In this document: positions 24,499 through 33,458 of the stretch, piece after piece | Layout of the letters: every line of letters starts with the position of its first letter | Numbering within the stretch: position 1 is the stretch's first letter | DNA from: Mycobacterium asiaticum DSM 44297 | Lineage (GTDB): Bacteria; Actinomycetota; Actinomycetes; Mycobacteriales; Mycobacteriaceae | Assembly (NCBI RefSeq): GCF_000613245.1 | Contig: NZ_HG964938.1 | Location: 218,237-282,236 of the forward strand | Reading direction: 5' to 3' | DNA: 64,000 nt | Position numbers and translations under genes: made by a program | Notes under the pieces: model-generated | Seen by the model: only the letters and a program-made list of their open reading frames with translations | What the model was told of the DNA's origin: nothing | The model's database searches: none

Positions 24499-25569
24499 TC
24501 AAAGCCGCGGTTTGGCAACACTGACCACATAGGGTGTGCCCCGCAACGTGAGGTACACGCGATGCGGACCGACGGCCAGCCCCGACAACGGCGCGGACCG
24601 TGACGAACCGGGAAGACCAGCGCGATAATCCACGACACGGATTATCGGGATTTTCTTGCCCGGGTAACCGGTGAAGCTTGCCGTCTCAAGCACCACCAGT
24701 TGGCGATTGGTCGCGGCGTAGATACGGGTGTCGTCGGTACCGATCTCCCGCAGCGCCGCCGGCAACTCCGCGGTGCCCAACACTTCCAAACCCTTTCCCC
24801 CGCGGCGGGAATCGACGGCATACAACGTGTTGTCATCGCGGCCGGCGACATAGCTGCGCGCCACCTGTGTTCCGTCCCCCGCCGATACCGTGACATCCAT
24901 GCCGATCACGCCGCGTAGTTCGGGCGGTGACGAGGAACCCTTGTAGTGACGAATTCCTGATGGACTATAGGCCTGGTATTCGATCGACCGGCCACGGTTG
25001 GTCCCGTCGATCGAGTGTGCCGGGGCACCGGCGATTGTGGCCGCAGGCAGTTTCCGGTACCCGTACTCCTCAACCGGCGTTACCGTCGTCCCGTCCGCGG
25101 AAAGCGCCAGCAGGATCCGCATGCCCGCGTCCTCGGCGAGGTAGGCGGGCGCGGGACCGGCATCGACGGAGCCGACCGGACGCAGGCTGGTCAGGTCCAC
25201 TACCGCAACCACACCGGACTTTGGCTGCGGGACGTAAAGCTGGTTGTCATCTTTTCGACTGATTTGAATGTTGCGGCCGGCGGCCATCGGCGGCGAGAGC
25301 CGCATGCGGACATTGCCCGAGTTGGCGGGGTCGGCCAGTACGGCAACCCGCTGATCATCGGTCAGCGCAACCAGCGCGTGCTCACGGTATGACCAGACCG
25401 GGGCGTGCAGCGCCGACTCGACCCTCGTCACCATGACCTCTGGTTCGGTTTCCAGTGACTGCCCCGCCGAGGCACAAGCCCCGACAAGCAGGGTGCCCGC
25501 GGCGATCGCGCCCAGCCGACGCACCCTCCGGCGCGGTGTCTGCTGGCGGGCCGCCGCGGTTGCGGTCAC
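24499..25569 (-). CDS. Predicted lipoprotein with beta-propeller-like repeats
   Basis: A 356-residue exported protein. It has an Arg-rich N-terminus (RRRVRRLG), a short hydrophobic core and the lipobox LVGAC near residues 28-32, so it should be lipidated and sit on the outer face of the plasma membrane. The rest has recurring strand-turn units (QLYVPQPKSGVVAVVDLTSL; RIYAATNRQLVVLETASF) of the type seen in seven-bladed propellers (PQQ/YVTN-like). The GTG start overlaps the TGA of the MarR gene (GTGA), so the two are translationally coupled. Function unknown. Confidence 0.82.
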   Translation of the reverse strand: MTATAAARQQTPRRRVRRLGAIAAGTLLVGACASAGQSLETEPEVMVTRVESALHAPVWSYREHALVALTDDQRVAVLADPANSGNVRMRLSPPMAAGRNIQISRKDDNQLYVPQPKSGVVAVVDLTSLRPVGSVDAGPAPAYLAEDAGMRILLALSADGTTVTPVEEYGYRKLPAATIAGAPAHSIDGTNRGRSIEYQAYSPSGIRHYKGSSSPPELRGVIGMDVTVSAGDGTQVARSYVAGRDDNTLYAVDSRRGGKGLEVLGTAELPAALREIGTDDTRIYAATNRQLVVLETASFTGYPGKKIPIIRVVDYRAGLPGSSRSAPLSGLAVGPHRVYLTLRGTPYVVSVAKPRL

Positions 25570-26051
25570 GGCCCCAGTGCAACCATTCTCTGGCGAGCCG
25601 CGGTGAACGCACGGGCGCCATGAAGTAGCGCGGCGCGGTCGTCGTCGTCCATTTGTCCGACAACCGATTTCAGCGCATCTCTGCGGAGAATGAGCAATTC
25701 CGCGAGGATGGCGCGGCCGCTTGCGGTCAGTTCGAGCAACGTGGCGCGGCGGTTCGCCGGCGCCACCCGACGGGTGATCCAGCCTGCCTCGGCGAGCCGG
25801 TCGCTGAGCCTGCTCGCGGTCGACGGCAGCAGATTCAGGTCCTCACCCAGCTCAGTAACCAGACTCGGGCCCAGTCGCTCGAGCGACTGAAGCGCATGCA
25901 ACGCACTAAGACTGATCTTCTTCTCCATTTGCTCCAACACCCCGACGTTGATTTCAAGGAATCCTCGGGTCGCCGATTCCAGCTCCGTGGCGAGGTCATC
26001 GAGACCATCCGTTGCGGCGTCGGGGCGGCTCCTGTTCCGCGTTGAGGCCAT
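25566..26051 (-). CDS. MarR-family transcriptional regulator
   Basis: A 161-residue winged-helix regulator: ISLSALHALQSLERLGPSLV, recognition helix LLPSTASRLSDRLAEAGWIT and wing RRVAPANRRATLLELTASGR are the standard MarR pattern. The ATG at 26049-26051 has GAAGGGAG upstream; the frame extends further but through the divergent promoter region. It lies head-to-head with the SDR that leads the redox operon, so it probably controls both itself with the lipoprotein and the rightward operon. Confidence 0.9.
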   Translation of the reverse strand: MASTRNRSRPDAATDGLDDLATELESATRGFLEINVGVLEQMEKKISLSALHALQSLERLGPSLVTELGEDLNLLPSTASRLSDRLAEAGWITRRVAPANRRATLLELTASGRAILAELLILRRDALKSVVGQMDDDDRAALLHGARAFTAARQRMVALGP

Positions 26052-26067
26052 GCCGCTCCCTTCTGAC

Positions 26068-26087
26068 AGCACAATACATCCTGTGCT
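26068..26087. promoter_or_regulatory. Inverted repeat, candidate MarR operator
   Basis: AGCACA, 8 bases, TGTGCT: a perfect 6-8-6 palindrome starting 17 bases before the MarR start. A second GTGC-N5-GCAC element lies about 40 bases further right. Both fall in the MarR/SDR divergent region. Confidence 0.5.
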
Positions 26088-26190
26088 CAAAACTTGCGAC
26101 AAGAAAATCCTGTCAAATGCAAATTGTGCGTTATGCACGAAGTCGGCGTATGGTCGTTCGAGAGAGGCGAATTCGGCCGGAAGGGGGCGT

Positions 26191-27201
26191 ATGACTTCGT
26201 CACGCACTGTCGTGATCACCGGAGCAAGTGCCGGGATCGGCCGGGCCACCGCTCGGCTGTTCGGGGCTCGAGGCGATAAAGTCGGCCTGCTCGCTCGTGG
26301 GTCTGCCGGCCTGGATGGTGCCGCCAAGGATGTCCAGAATGCCGGCGGGCAGGCACTGGCCATTCCGACCGACGTCGCTGACTACGACGCGGTCGAGGCT
26401 GCCGCCGGCGAGATCGAGCGCACATTCGGTCCCATCGAGGTCTGGGTCAATGTCGCGTTCGCCTCGGTATTCGCCCCGTTCCACGAGATCACCGCTGCGG
26501 AGTACCGCCGCGTCACCGAGGTCAGTTACCTCGGATTCGTCCACGGAACCATGGTCGCCATGGCGCGCATGCGGGAGCGTGACGTCGGCACGATCGTCCA
26601 GGTTGGCTCGGCCCTCGGGGCTCGGGCGATCCCGCTGCAATCCGCCTACTGCGGGGCCAAACACGCGATAAACGGGTTCACCGAGTCGGTACGCACCGAA
26701 TTGTTGCACGAGCACAGCAACATTCGGATCACTGTGGTGCAGATGCCTGCCGTCAACACCCCGCAGTTCTCGTGGGTGCTGTCCCGGTTACCGCGCCACC
26801 CGCAACCGGTCCCGCCGATCTATCAACCCGAGATCGCGGCGCGCGCGGTGGTCTTCGCCGCAGATCATCCCCGGCGTAAACATTATTGGGTCGGAGCGAG
26901 CACCGTCGCCACCATCCTCGGACAGCGGGTGGCACCGGCGTTACTGGACCGGTATCTGGCGAAAACCGGCTACTCCTCGCAACAGACCGGGCAGTCTGTC
27001 AGCCCCGAGCGCCCCCACAACCTGTGGGAACCTCGCGACGGCGATGCCGGCCAGGACCATGGCGCCCATGGCGCGTTCGACGATCGAGCGCACCACCGTG
27101 CCCCGCAGGTTTGGATTGCCCAGCACGCGCGCACGCTGACCGGCGTAGGCGCGGCGACCGCTGCCGCGACCGCGGCCCTGGCCGTCCGACGCCGCCGATG
27201 A
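26191..27201 (+). CDS. SDR-family oxidoreductase with C-terminal extension
   Basis: A 336-residue SDR with cofactor motif TGASAGIGRA at residues 9-18, catalytic Ser in QVGSALGARAI and the pair YCGAK near 150-154. The NNAG motif is replaced by VNVAFAS. After ~270 residues it has a Pro/His-rich linker and a C-terminal Ala-rich hydrophobic stretch ending VRRRR that could be a membrane anchor. GGAAGGGGG lies upstream of ATG 26191. It leads an operon whose next gene overlaps by four bases. Confidence 0.88.
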   Translation: MTSSRTVVITGASAGIGRATARLFGARGDKVGLLARGSAGLDGAAKDVQNAGGQALAIPTDVADYDAVEAAAGEIERTFGPIEVWVNVAFASVFAPFHEITAAEYRRVTEVSYLGFVHGTMVAMARMRERDVGTIVQVGSALGARAIPLQSAYCGAKHAINGFTESVRTELLHEHSNIRITVVQMPAVNTPQFSWVLSRLPRHPQPVPPIYQPEIAARAVVFAADHPRRKHYWVGASTVATILGQRVAPALLDRYLAKTGYSSQQTGQSVSPERPHNLWEPRDGDAGQDHGAHGAFDDRAHHRAPQVWIAQHARTLTGVGAATAAATAALAVRRRR

Positions 27202-27695
27202 GCACGTCGGACTCGCCGTCCAGATTCATCGAGATATTTCGGATGATCTGGGGCGCAATGCTGTTGACCGCCCCGAGAGTTGTGTTGAGGTCGATTCACC
27301 GGGTCGAGGTCGACCAAAAGGCGGTGGTAATAGCCAGGATCCTGGGTGCGCGGCACCTGGCGCAGGCAAGCCTTTCGGGAATCCGCCCCAGCCCTGAAAT
27401 CATCGCCGCCGGAATATGGGTCGACAGCGTCCATGCGCTAACTGCACTGGGTCTGGCTGCCCTGGACCGGCGCCGGGCCCGAGGCGCACTCACCGATGCG
27501 TTCGTCGCCGCGCTGTGGGCGTTGTCGGGTGCGCACGACCTGGCTTCCGGCAGGACGCCACCACCGCACCGGCAGCGACTTCGCGATCGCTTAGCCCAAT
27601 TGATCCTCCCGCGGTTGCCCGGTGGCCGACCACTACTGGATCGCGCCCAGCGTGCCAACGGGCAATCGCGGGACATAGCCAGAGTTGTTGCCTAG
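27198..27695 (+). CDS. Predicted membrane protein of unknown function
   Basis: A 165-residue protein with hydrophobic segments around FIEIFRMIWGAMLLTAPRVV, IIAAGIWVDSVHALTALGLA and TDAFVAALWALSGAHDLASG. No named family recognised. The ATG overlaps the SDR stop (ATGA). By position it is an accessory of the SDR or of the ThDP enzyme that follows 33 bases later. Confidence 0.78.
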   Translation: MSTSDSPSRFIEIFRMIWGAMLLTAPRVVLRSIHRVEVDQKAVVIARILGARHLAQASLSGIRPSPEIIAAGIWVDSVHALTALGLAALDRRRARGALTDAFVAALWALSGAHDLASGRTPPPHRQRLRDRLAQLILPRLPGGRPLLDRAQRANGQSRDIARVVA

Positions 27696-27728
27696 CAACA
27701 ACAAACAAAGACTACGAGGAGAGTGATC

Positions 27729-29522
27729 ATGTCTGACACCGTTGGTGATGTGCTGTTGTCCCGGCTCCGGGACTGGGACGTCAAACAGGTCTTCGGTTTT
27801 CCCGGAGACGGGATCAACGGTCTACTCGCCGCCTGGCAGCGAGCCGGTGACAAGCCTCAGTTCGTGCAGGCCCGGCACGAGGAGATGGCCGCCTTCGAAG
27901 CCGTCGGTTTCGCGAAGTTCTCGGGCGGCTTCGGGGTCTGCGTGGCTACCAGCGGTCCCGGCGCGGTCCATCTGCTGAACGGACTGTACGACGCCAAGCT
28001 CGACCACGTGCCCGTGGTGGCCATCGTCGGGCAGACCGAGCGGTCCGCGATGGGTGGCTCCTACCAGCAAGAGATCGATCTGATCAGCCTGTTCAAAGAC
28101 GTCTGTAGTGAATACGTCCAGATGTGCACCGTGCCAAAGCAATTGCCGAATTTGATCGATCGGGCTATCCGGATTGCCCTGAGCGAGGGTTGTCCGACCT
28201 GCATCATCGTCCCCTCCGACGTATTCGAGTTGAAATATGAACCACCCGAGCACGCTTTCAAGCAGGTCCCGTCCAGCCTCGGCCTCAGCCCTGCGCATGT
28301 GGTAGCCGACGACACCGCCGTCCGCGCGGCCGCCGACCTGCTCAACGCCGGCGAGAAGGTCGCGCTACTGGTCGGCCAAGGGGCACGGGGTTGCGTCGAA
28401 GAATTGACGCAGGTCGCCGACCTGTTGGGCGCCGGCGCGGCCAAGGCTTTACTGGGCAAGGACGTACTTCCCGACGACCTGCCGTGGGTGACGGGTTCGA
28501 TCGGGTTGCTGGGTACCACCGCCAGCTGGCACCTCATGATGGAGTGCGACACGCTGCTGACCGTTGGGTCCAACTTCCCCTACACCCAGTTCTTGCCGAA
28601 ACTCGACCAGGCTCGCGCGGTACAGATCGACCGTTCGGGTAAGTGGATCGGCATGCGCTACCCCTACGAGATCAATCTGGTCGGTGACGCGAAAAGAACT
28701 CTGCAGGCCCTGATTCCGCTGCTGGAACAGAAACCGGACCGCAGTTGGCGCGAGAAAATCGAGAAACACGTGGCCAAGTGGTGGAACACCGCTCAACGGC
28801 GAGCGATGACCGACGCCGACCCGATCAACCCCATGCGAATCTTCTACGAGCTGTCGACGCGGATGCCGTCCAACGCCATCGTCGCTGCCGATTCCGGGTC
28901 AGCGGCGAACTGGTATGCGCGGCATCTGAAGTTCACCGGCGGAGTCAGGGGATCGTTGTCCGGGACGTTGGCCACCATGGGTCCCGGGGTGCCGTACGTG
29001 ATCGGTGCCAAGTGGGCGCACCCAGACCGTCCCGGTATTGCGTTGGTGGGCGACGGAGCCATGCAGATGAACGGTATGGCCGAGCTCATCACGATCGCCA
29101 GGTATTGGCGGCAGTGGGCTGACCCCCGATTGATCATCGCGGTATTGCACAACAACGACCTCAACCAGGTCACTTGGGAGATGCGCGCGATGGAGGATTC
29201 ACCGAAATTCGAGGCTTCGCAGACGCTTCCGGACGTCGACTACGCCGCGTTTGCCCGCACGCTGGGCCTGCAGGCCGAAAACATCTGTGACGCCGACGCA
29301 TTGGGTGGCGCATGGGAGCGCGCCCTGTCGGCGGACCGTCCGACCGTGCTGGACGTGCGGTGTGATCCCGACGTTCCCCCGATCCCGCCGCACGCCACCT
29401 TCGAGCAGGCCAGGTCCCTGGCCAAATCGGTACTCGGCGGCGACGAGGATGCAGCGGGTTTCATCAAGCAGGGAGTCAAGCAGAAGGTGCAGCAATATCT
29501 GCCCGGCGAGAAGAAGGGCTGA
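27729..29522 (+). CDS. Thiamine-diphosphate-dependent enzyme, pyruvate oxidase/acetolactate synthase-like
   Basis: A 597-residue ThDP enzyme with three domains: an N-terminal Pyr domain carrying the catalytic Glu in ARHEEMAAFEA, a central domain (VALLVGQGARGCVEELTQVA) and a C-terminal PP domain with the ThDP/Mg motif GDGAMQMNGMAEL to HNNDLN. The pattern is closest to PoxB-like pyruvate:quinone oxidases and related decarboxylases, not to biosynthetic IlvB. GGAGAG lies before ATG 27729; a GTG six bases earlier is also possible. It fits a redox operon feeding electrons to the membrane, but the 2-oxoacid substrate is not determined. Confidence 0.88.
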   Translation: MSDTVGDVLLSRLRDWDVKQVFGFPGDGINGLLAAWQRAGDKPQFVQARHEEMAAFEAVGFAKFSGGFGVCVATSGPGAVHLLNGLYDAKLDHVPVVAIVGQTERSAMGGSYQQEIDLISLFKDVCSEYVQMCTVPKQLPNLIDRAIRIALSEGCPTCIIVPSDVFELKYEPPEHAFKQVPSSLGLSPAHVVADDTAVRAAADLLNAGEKVALLVGQGARGCVEELTQVADLLGAGAAKALLGKDVLPDDLPWVTGSIGLLGTTASWHLMMECDTLLTVGSNFPYTQFLPKLDQARAVQIDRSGKWIGMRYPYEINLVGDAKRTLQALIPLLEQKPDRSWREKIEKHVAKWWNTAQRRAMTDADPINPMRIFYELSTRMPSNAIVAADSGSAANWYARHLKFTGGVRGSLSGTLATMGPGVPYVIGAKWAHPDRPGIALVGDGAMQMNGMAELITIARYWRQWADPRLIIAVLHNNDLNQVTWEMRAMEDSPKFEASQTLPDVDYAAFARTLGLQAENICDADALGGAWERALSADRPTVLDVRCDPDVPPIPPHATFEQARSLAKSVLGGDEDAAGFIKQGVKQKVQQYLPGEKKG

Positions 29523-29524
29523 CC

Positions 29525-29974
29525 ATGAAGGTGATTGATGCTGCGTTGCAGGACATCCGGACGGGACGTTTCGAGCGGACACTCTCGGCGCTGACCGCGG
29601 CGGGCGCGGCGATAACCGCGGGCGAAATCTATCTCTCCCACGACGGAGCCAGCTTCGGCAACAAGATGATGTGGTGGCCGGTCGTCGTCCTGCCCACCGC
29701 GGTACCGGCCGGTGTGGCCGCCTTCTTCTCCCGTCGAGCGGCGAAAACCGTTCTACCGGCCGCCAGTGTGGCGATCGTCGTCAACGGCGTGCAGGGCACC
29801 TACTTGCACTGGCGGGGAATCGTCCAACGTCCCGGGGGCCTGACGAAATACAACATGGAGTCTGGCCCACCGGCATTCGCTCCGCTGCTGGCCTCACTGG
29901 TGGGGGCCATGGGCCTGCTAGCCGCGTTGCTGCGGCGGGAGGACCTCCCATTGCCCGGTGAAGGCAGCCGCTGA
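29525..29974 (+). CDS. Predicted membrane protein in the GMC dehydrogenase operon
   Basis: A 149-residue protein with three or four hydrophobic helices (TLSALTAAGAAITAGEIYLS; WWPVVVLPTAVPAGVAAFF; FAPLLASLVGAMGLLAALLR). It starts two bases after the ThDP gene and its stop overlaps the start of the next gene by one base (TGATG). No family name recognised. It may serve as the membrane anchor for the GMC dehydrogenase and its small subunit. Confidence 0.8.
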   Translation: MKVIDAALQDIRTGRFERTLSALTAAGAAITAGEIYLSHDGASFGNKMMWWPVVVLPTAVPAGVAAFFSRRAAKTVLPAASVAIVVNGVQGTYLHWRGIVQRPGGLTKYNMESGPPAFAPLLASLVGAMGLLAALLRREDLPLPGEGSR

Positions 29975-30684
29975 TGCCCTTTCGCCCCCCGAATCAACAC
30001 GCGATCACCCCCCAGGGCAGAGGTCGGTTTCCCGGCTTCGACGTGCTCGACCAGGCACACAAGTGGGACGACGTAACGGCGGGTGTGGTGTTGGCGCGTC
30101 TGGCGTTGCCGAACATGTTGTCGTTTTTCACCACGCACGAAGTCGGCATCGCCGCACCAATGCTCGACCTGCTGCTCGCCCAGGACGACGATCCAAGGGT
30201 GCCCGTCCTCGGGCTCATCGACACCCGCCTTGCGACGGCGGAGACCGACGGCTGGCACTACGACGACATGCCCGAAGACGGGCAGGCCTGGCGGGAGACA
30301 CTGGCGGGGCTCGACGAGGACGCGCGCCGTAGGCACGGGAAAGGATATGCCGAGCTCGCCAGCAAGGACCAGGCCCGGCTCTTACAAGACGTCCAGGACC
30401 TGGCTGATGCGGGTGAATCTTGGCACGGCTGGACGGCGAATCACGTATGGAGCCTATGGACCCGGTATGCCACCACCGCGTTCTATTCGCATCCCTGGGC
30501 ATGGAACGAGATCGGATTCAGCGGGCCGGCCTACCCGCGTGGTTATCTCAACCCCGGCATCAACACCCGGGAGAAGTGGGAGGTCGCCGATCACGACGAT
30601 GTCGACCCGGTGCCGTTCGCCCAGCGGGTGGAGCGGGCCAGAAAGTGTGACGACGATCTGTCGGGCGGGAATAGCGGTGAGTGA
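29974..30684 (+). CDS. Gluconate 2-dehydrogenase subunit 3-like protein
   Basis: A 236-residue protein resembling the gluconate 2-dehydrogenase subunit 3 family, the small partner of membrane-associated FAD-dependent GMC dehydrogenases. It is Trp-rich (SWHGWTANHVWSLWTRY; HPWAWNEIGFSGPAYPRGYL). No twin-arginine or Sec signal is visible, although subunit 3 proteins often carry one. It overlaps the GMC gene by 8 bases, which strongly implies a complex. Confidence 0.8.
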   Translation: MPFRPPNQHAITPQGRGRFPGFDVLDQAHKWDDVTAGVVLARLALPNMLSFFTTHEVGIAAPMLDLLLAQDDDPRVPVLGLIDTRLATAETDGWHYDDMPEDGQAWRETLAGLDEDARRRHGKGYAELASKDQARLLQDVQDLADAGESWHGWTANHVWSLWTRYATTAFYSHPWAWNEIGFSGPAYPRGYLNPGINTREKWEVADHDDVDPVPFAQRVERARKCDDDLSGGNSGE

Positions 30685-32347
30685 CTACCGCGCAATCCGC
30701 GCCCGCAACGAATCCGCCTGGCTCATTCCCAATGACGGATCGCGCACGAATCATCGCCTGCGCGCCGATATGCGGCGCTACTCCGAAGAGGACGAAGTGG
30801 ACGTCGTGATCGTCGGAGCCGGCGCCGGCGGCGGCACTCTGGCGCAACGCCTGGCCCGAGCGGGATGGCGCACCGTGGTGCTGGACGCCGGACCGTTCTG
30901 GGATCCCGACACCGACTGGGTCAGCGACGAACGTGCGTCGCACGTGCTGTACTGGTCCGAACCGCGACAGATCGGCGGATCCGACCCGGTTCCGTTGGGC
31001 TCGAACAACTCTGGTCGCGGGGTCGGCGGCTCGATGGTGCACTTTGCCGGTTACGTCCCGCGGTTTCACCCGTCGGACTTTCATACGTACAGCGCCGACG
31101 GGGTCGGTGCCGACTGGCCGATCGGATACACCACGCTGCGCCCCTACTACGAGCAGATCGAAGCCGAACTTCCTGTTGCCGGGGAGGATTGGCCCTGGGG
31201 TGACCCGCACACCTATCCCCACCGGCCGCACCCGGTCGGTGGGAACGGACAGATCTTCCTGCGCGGCGCGGCCGCTCTGGGGATTCCCACGCGGGTGGGT
31301 CCGGTCGCTATTCCCAACGGCCGATTCGGTAACCGGCCGCACTGCATCTACCGCGGATTCTGCATACAGGGCTGCAAGGTCAACGCCAAGGCCAGCCCAC
31401 TGATCACGCACATCCCCGATGCGCTGGCTCACGGTGCCGAGATCCGGCCCGACTGCCACGTGTCCCGGGTCCTCGTCGACGACCGCAGCGGTCGCGCCAC
31501 CGGCGTCGAATACTTCCACGCCGGGGTCGTCCACCGGCAACGCGCCGCCGCGGTGGTGGTCGCCGGTTATTCGATCGAAACCCCCCGGTTGCTATTGCTT
31601 TCGGCCACCAACCGCTACCCGCACGGGCTGGGCAACGACCATGATCAACTCGGCCGCTACCTGATGGTGCAGGGTGCGCCCCAAGTCGCCGGACGCTTCG
31701 ACGACGAGATTCGGATGTACAAAGCTCCGCCGCCGGAGGTTAGCACCGAAGCGTTCTACGAGACCGACCCGACCAAGCCCTATAAGCGTGGCTGGTCCGT
31801 CCAAAACATCAGCCCGCTGCCCATCACCTGGGCTGAACACGTAGCCGCACAGGGTCATTGGGGCACAACGCTACGCGAATACATGCGGGACTACGTGCAC
31901 TGGGCCACCCTGGGCGCATTGTGCGAGCTACTCCCCCTAGCCCACAACCGGGTCACGCTGGCCGATGAAACCGACCGCCACGGACTCAAAGTGGCTCACT
32001 TCTCCTACTCCCAGTGCGACAACGACCGACAACTCATCGGCGCCGCCACCGACATCATGGAGGACATCCTGCGTGCGGCCGGTGCGCAAGAGGTGATCTC
32101 GATCGAGCGCTATGCCCACCTCGTCGGCGGAGCCAGGATGGCCGCCCGTCCACAAGACGGCGTGGTCGATGCGCAGCACCGAGTATTCGGTGTCGAGCGC
32201 CTCTACGTCGTCGACGGGAGCACGTTGCCCACCCAGGGCTCCGCCAACCCCGCGCTGACCATCATGGCGTTGGCCGCACGCGCCGCCGAACTCATGCATG
32301 AGCACGCGCGGACGCGAGCGGGGGTGCGTGAGGAGTCCCTCGCATGA
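30677..32347 (+). CDS. GMC oxidoreductase, gluconate 2-dehydrogenase large-subunit type
   Basis: A 556-residue FAD enzyme. The dinucleotide motif VIVGAGAGGGTLAQRLARAG is near residues 44-63, the Cys cluster YRGFCIQGCKVNAKAS near 229-244 is typical of membrane gluconate/sorbitol dehydrogenase large subunits, and the C-terminal GMC motif DGSTLPTQGSANPALTIMAL is near 514-533. It should oxidise a sugar or sugar acid. GTG 30677 overlaps the subunit-3 gene. No cytochrome c subunit is encoded nearby, so the electron acceptor is open. Confidence 0.88.
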   Translation: MSDYRAIRARNESAWLIPNDGSRTNHRLRADMRRYSEEDEVDVVIVGAGAGGGTLAQRLARAGWRTVVLDAGPFWDPDTDWVSDERASHVLYWSEPRQIGGSDPVPLGSNNSGRGVGGSMVHFAGYVPRFHPSDFHTYSADGVGADWPIGYTTLRPYYEQIEAELPVAGEDWPWGDPHTYPHRPHPVGGNGQIFLRGAAALGIPTRVGPVAIPNGRFGNRPHCIYRGFCIQGCKVNAKASPLITHIPDALAHGAEIRPDCHVSRVLVDDRSGRATGVEYFHAGVVHRQRAAAVVVAGYSIETPRLLLLSATNRYPHGLGNDHDQLGRYLMVQGAPQVAGRFDDEIRMYKAPPPEVSTEAFYETDPTKPYKRGWSVQNISPLPITWAEHVAAQGHWGTTLREYMRDYVHWATLGALCELLPLAHNRVTLADETDRHGLKVAHFSYSQCDNDRQLIGAATDIMEDILRAAGAQEVISIERYAHLVGGARMAARPQDGVVDAQHRVFGVERLYVVDGSTLPTQGSANPALTIMALAARAAELMHEHARTRAGVREESLA

Positions 32348-33438
32348 GCCGTCCGGTGGACACCGTCGACACGGTCGACGTCGAGGTCTACACCGTCCCA
32401 ACCCCCCGGCCCGAAGCCGATGGCACATTCCAGTGGGACGCCACCACGGCCGTCGTCGTGCAGGCGTGCGCCGGCGACACCACCGGACTGGGTTGGACAT
32501 ACAGTTCCCCGGCGGCGGCCGCCGTTGTCGCCGAGGAGCTTTCGGAAGTGGTGATCGGACGCGACCCCGATGACGTCGCCGGCGCCTGGGACGCGATGCG
32601 TCGCAGCTGCCGCAACTTCGGCACCCGCGGCCTGATCATGCAGGCCCTCAGCGCGGTCGACGTAGCTCTTTGGGACCTCAAGGCACGACTGCGCGACGAA
32701 CCGCTGTCCACGCTGTTGGGTCAGAGCCGCGCGACGGTGCCGATCTACGGTTCCGGTGGTTTCACCACGCTGAACGAAGCGGAGCTTGGTGAGCAGGTGG
32801 CCGCCTGGCTTGCCGCGGGATGCACCGCGATGAAAATCAAGATCGGACAGGACTGGGGTGCCAACGGCCGGCGGGATCTCGAGCGGGTTCGCCAATTACG
32901 GGACCTCGCGGGTGACGGCGTGGCCTTGATGGTCGACGCCAACGGCGGCTACTCGGTGGGGCAGGCCCGCCGAGTCGGTGCCGCGCTCGACGAACTCGGC
33001 GTCGTCTGGTTCGAAGAACCGGTCAGCAGCGACGACCTGGACGGGCTCAGTGTCCTGCGGCGCACCCTGAATTGCGACATCGCCGCCGGCGAGTACGTGT
33101 CCGATCTGTACGAAGCCCGCCTGCTTACGCCGTCGGTGGATTGTTTGCAGCTGGACGCCACGCGATGCGGGGGATTCACCGGTTGGCTGGCCGCGGCAGC
33201 AATAGCCGCTTCGCGCAATCTGCAAGTGTCCGCCCACTGCGCGCCAGCACTGCACGCCTCGGTCGCAGCGGCCATCCCCAATCTTCGCCACGTCGAGTAT
33301 TTCGTCGACCATGTCCGGCTGGAACCGCTCTTGTTCGACGGGGTGCCTGAGGCGGTGTCCGGGACCCTCATCCCGAACACCACCCGGCCCGGACACGGCC
33401 TGACGGTTGCGGCACATGCCGGCCGCTATCGCAGGTGA
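32344..33438 (+). CDS. Mandelate racemase/muconate lactonizing (enolase-superfamily) enzyme
   Basis: A 364-residue enolase-superfamily protein. It shows the Lys motif AMKIKIGQDWG near residues 160-170, metal ligands in VDANGG, EEPV and AGEYVSD, and the C-terminal SAHCAPALH His. Such enzymes abstract a proton alpha to a carboxylate, and sugar-acid dehydratases of this family often sit beside sugar dehydrogenases. It overlaps the GMC gene by four bases, so a pathway of sugar oxidation followed by dehydration is a reasonable inference. Confidence 0.88.
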   Translation: MSRPVDTVDTVDVEVYTVPTPRPEADGTFQWDATTAVVVQACAGDTTGLGWTYSSPAAAAVVAEELSEVVIGRDPDDVAGAWDAMRRSCRNFGTRGLIMQALSAVDVALWDLKARLRDEPLSTLLGQSRATVPIYGSGGFTTLNEAELGEQVAAWLAAGCTAMKIKIGQDWGANGRRDLERVRQLRDLAGDGVALMVDANGGYSVGQARRVGAALDELGVVWFEEPVSSDDLDGLSVLRRTLNCDIAAGEYVSDLYEARLLTPSVDCLQLDATRCGGFTGWLAAAAIAASRNLQVSAHCAPALHASVAAAIPNLRHVEYFVDHVRLEPLLFDGVPEAVSGTLIPNTTRPGHGLTVAAHAGRYRR

Positions 33439-33458
33439 TGGCTGACTAGCATGTAACC

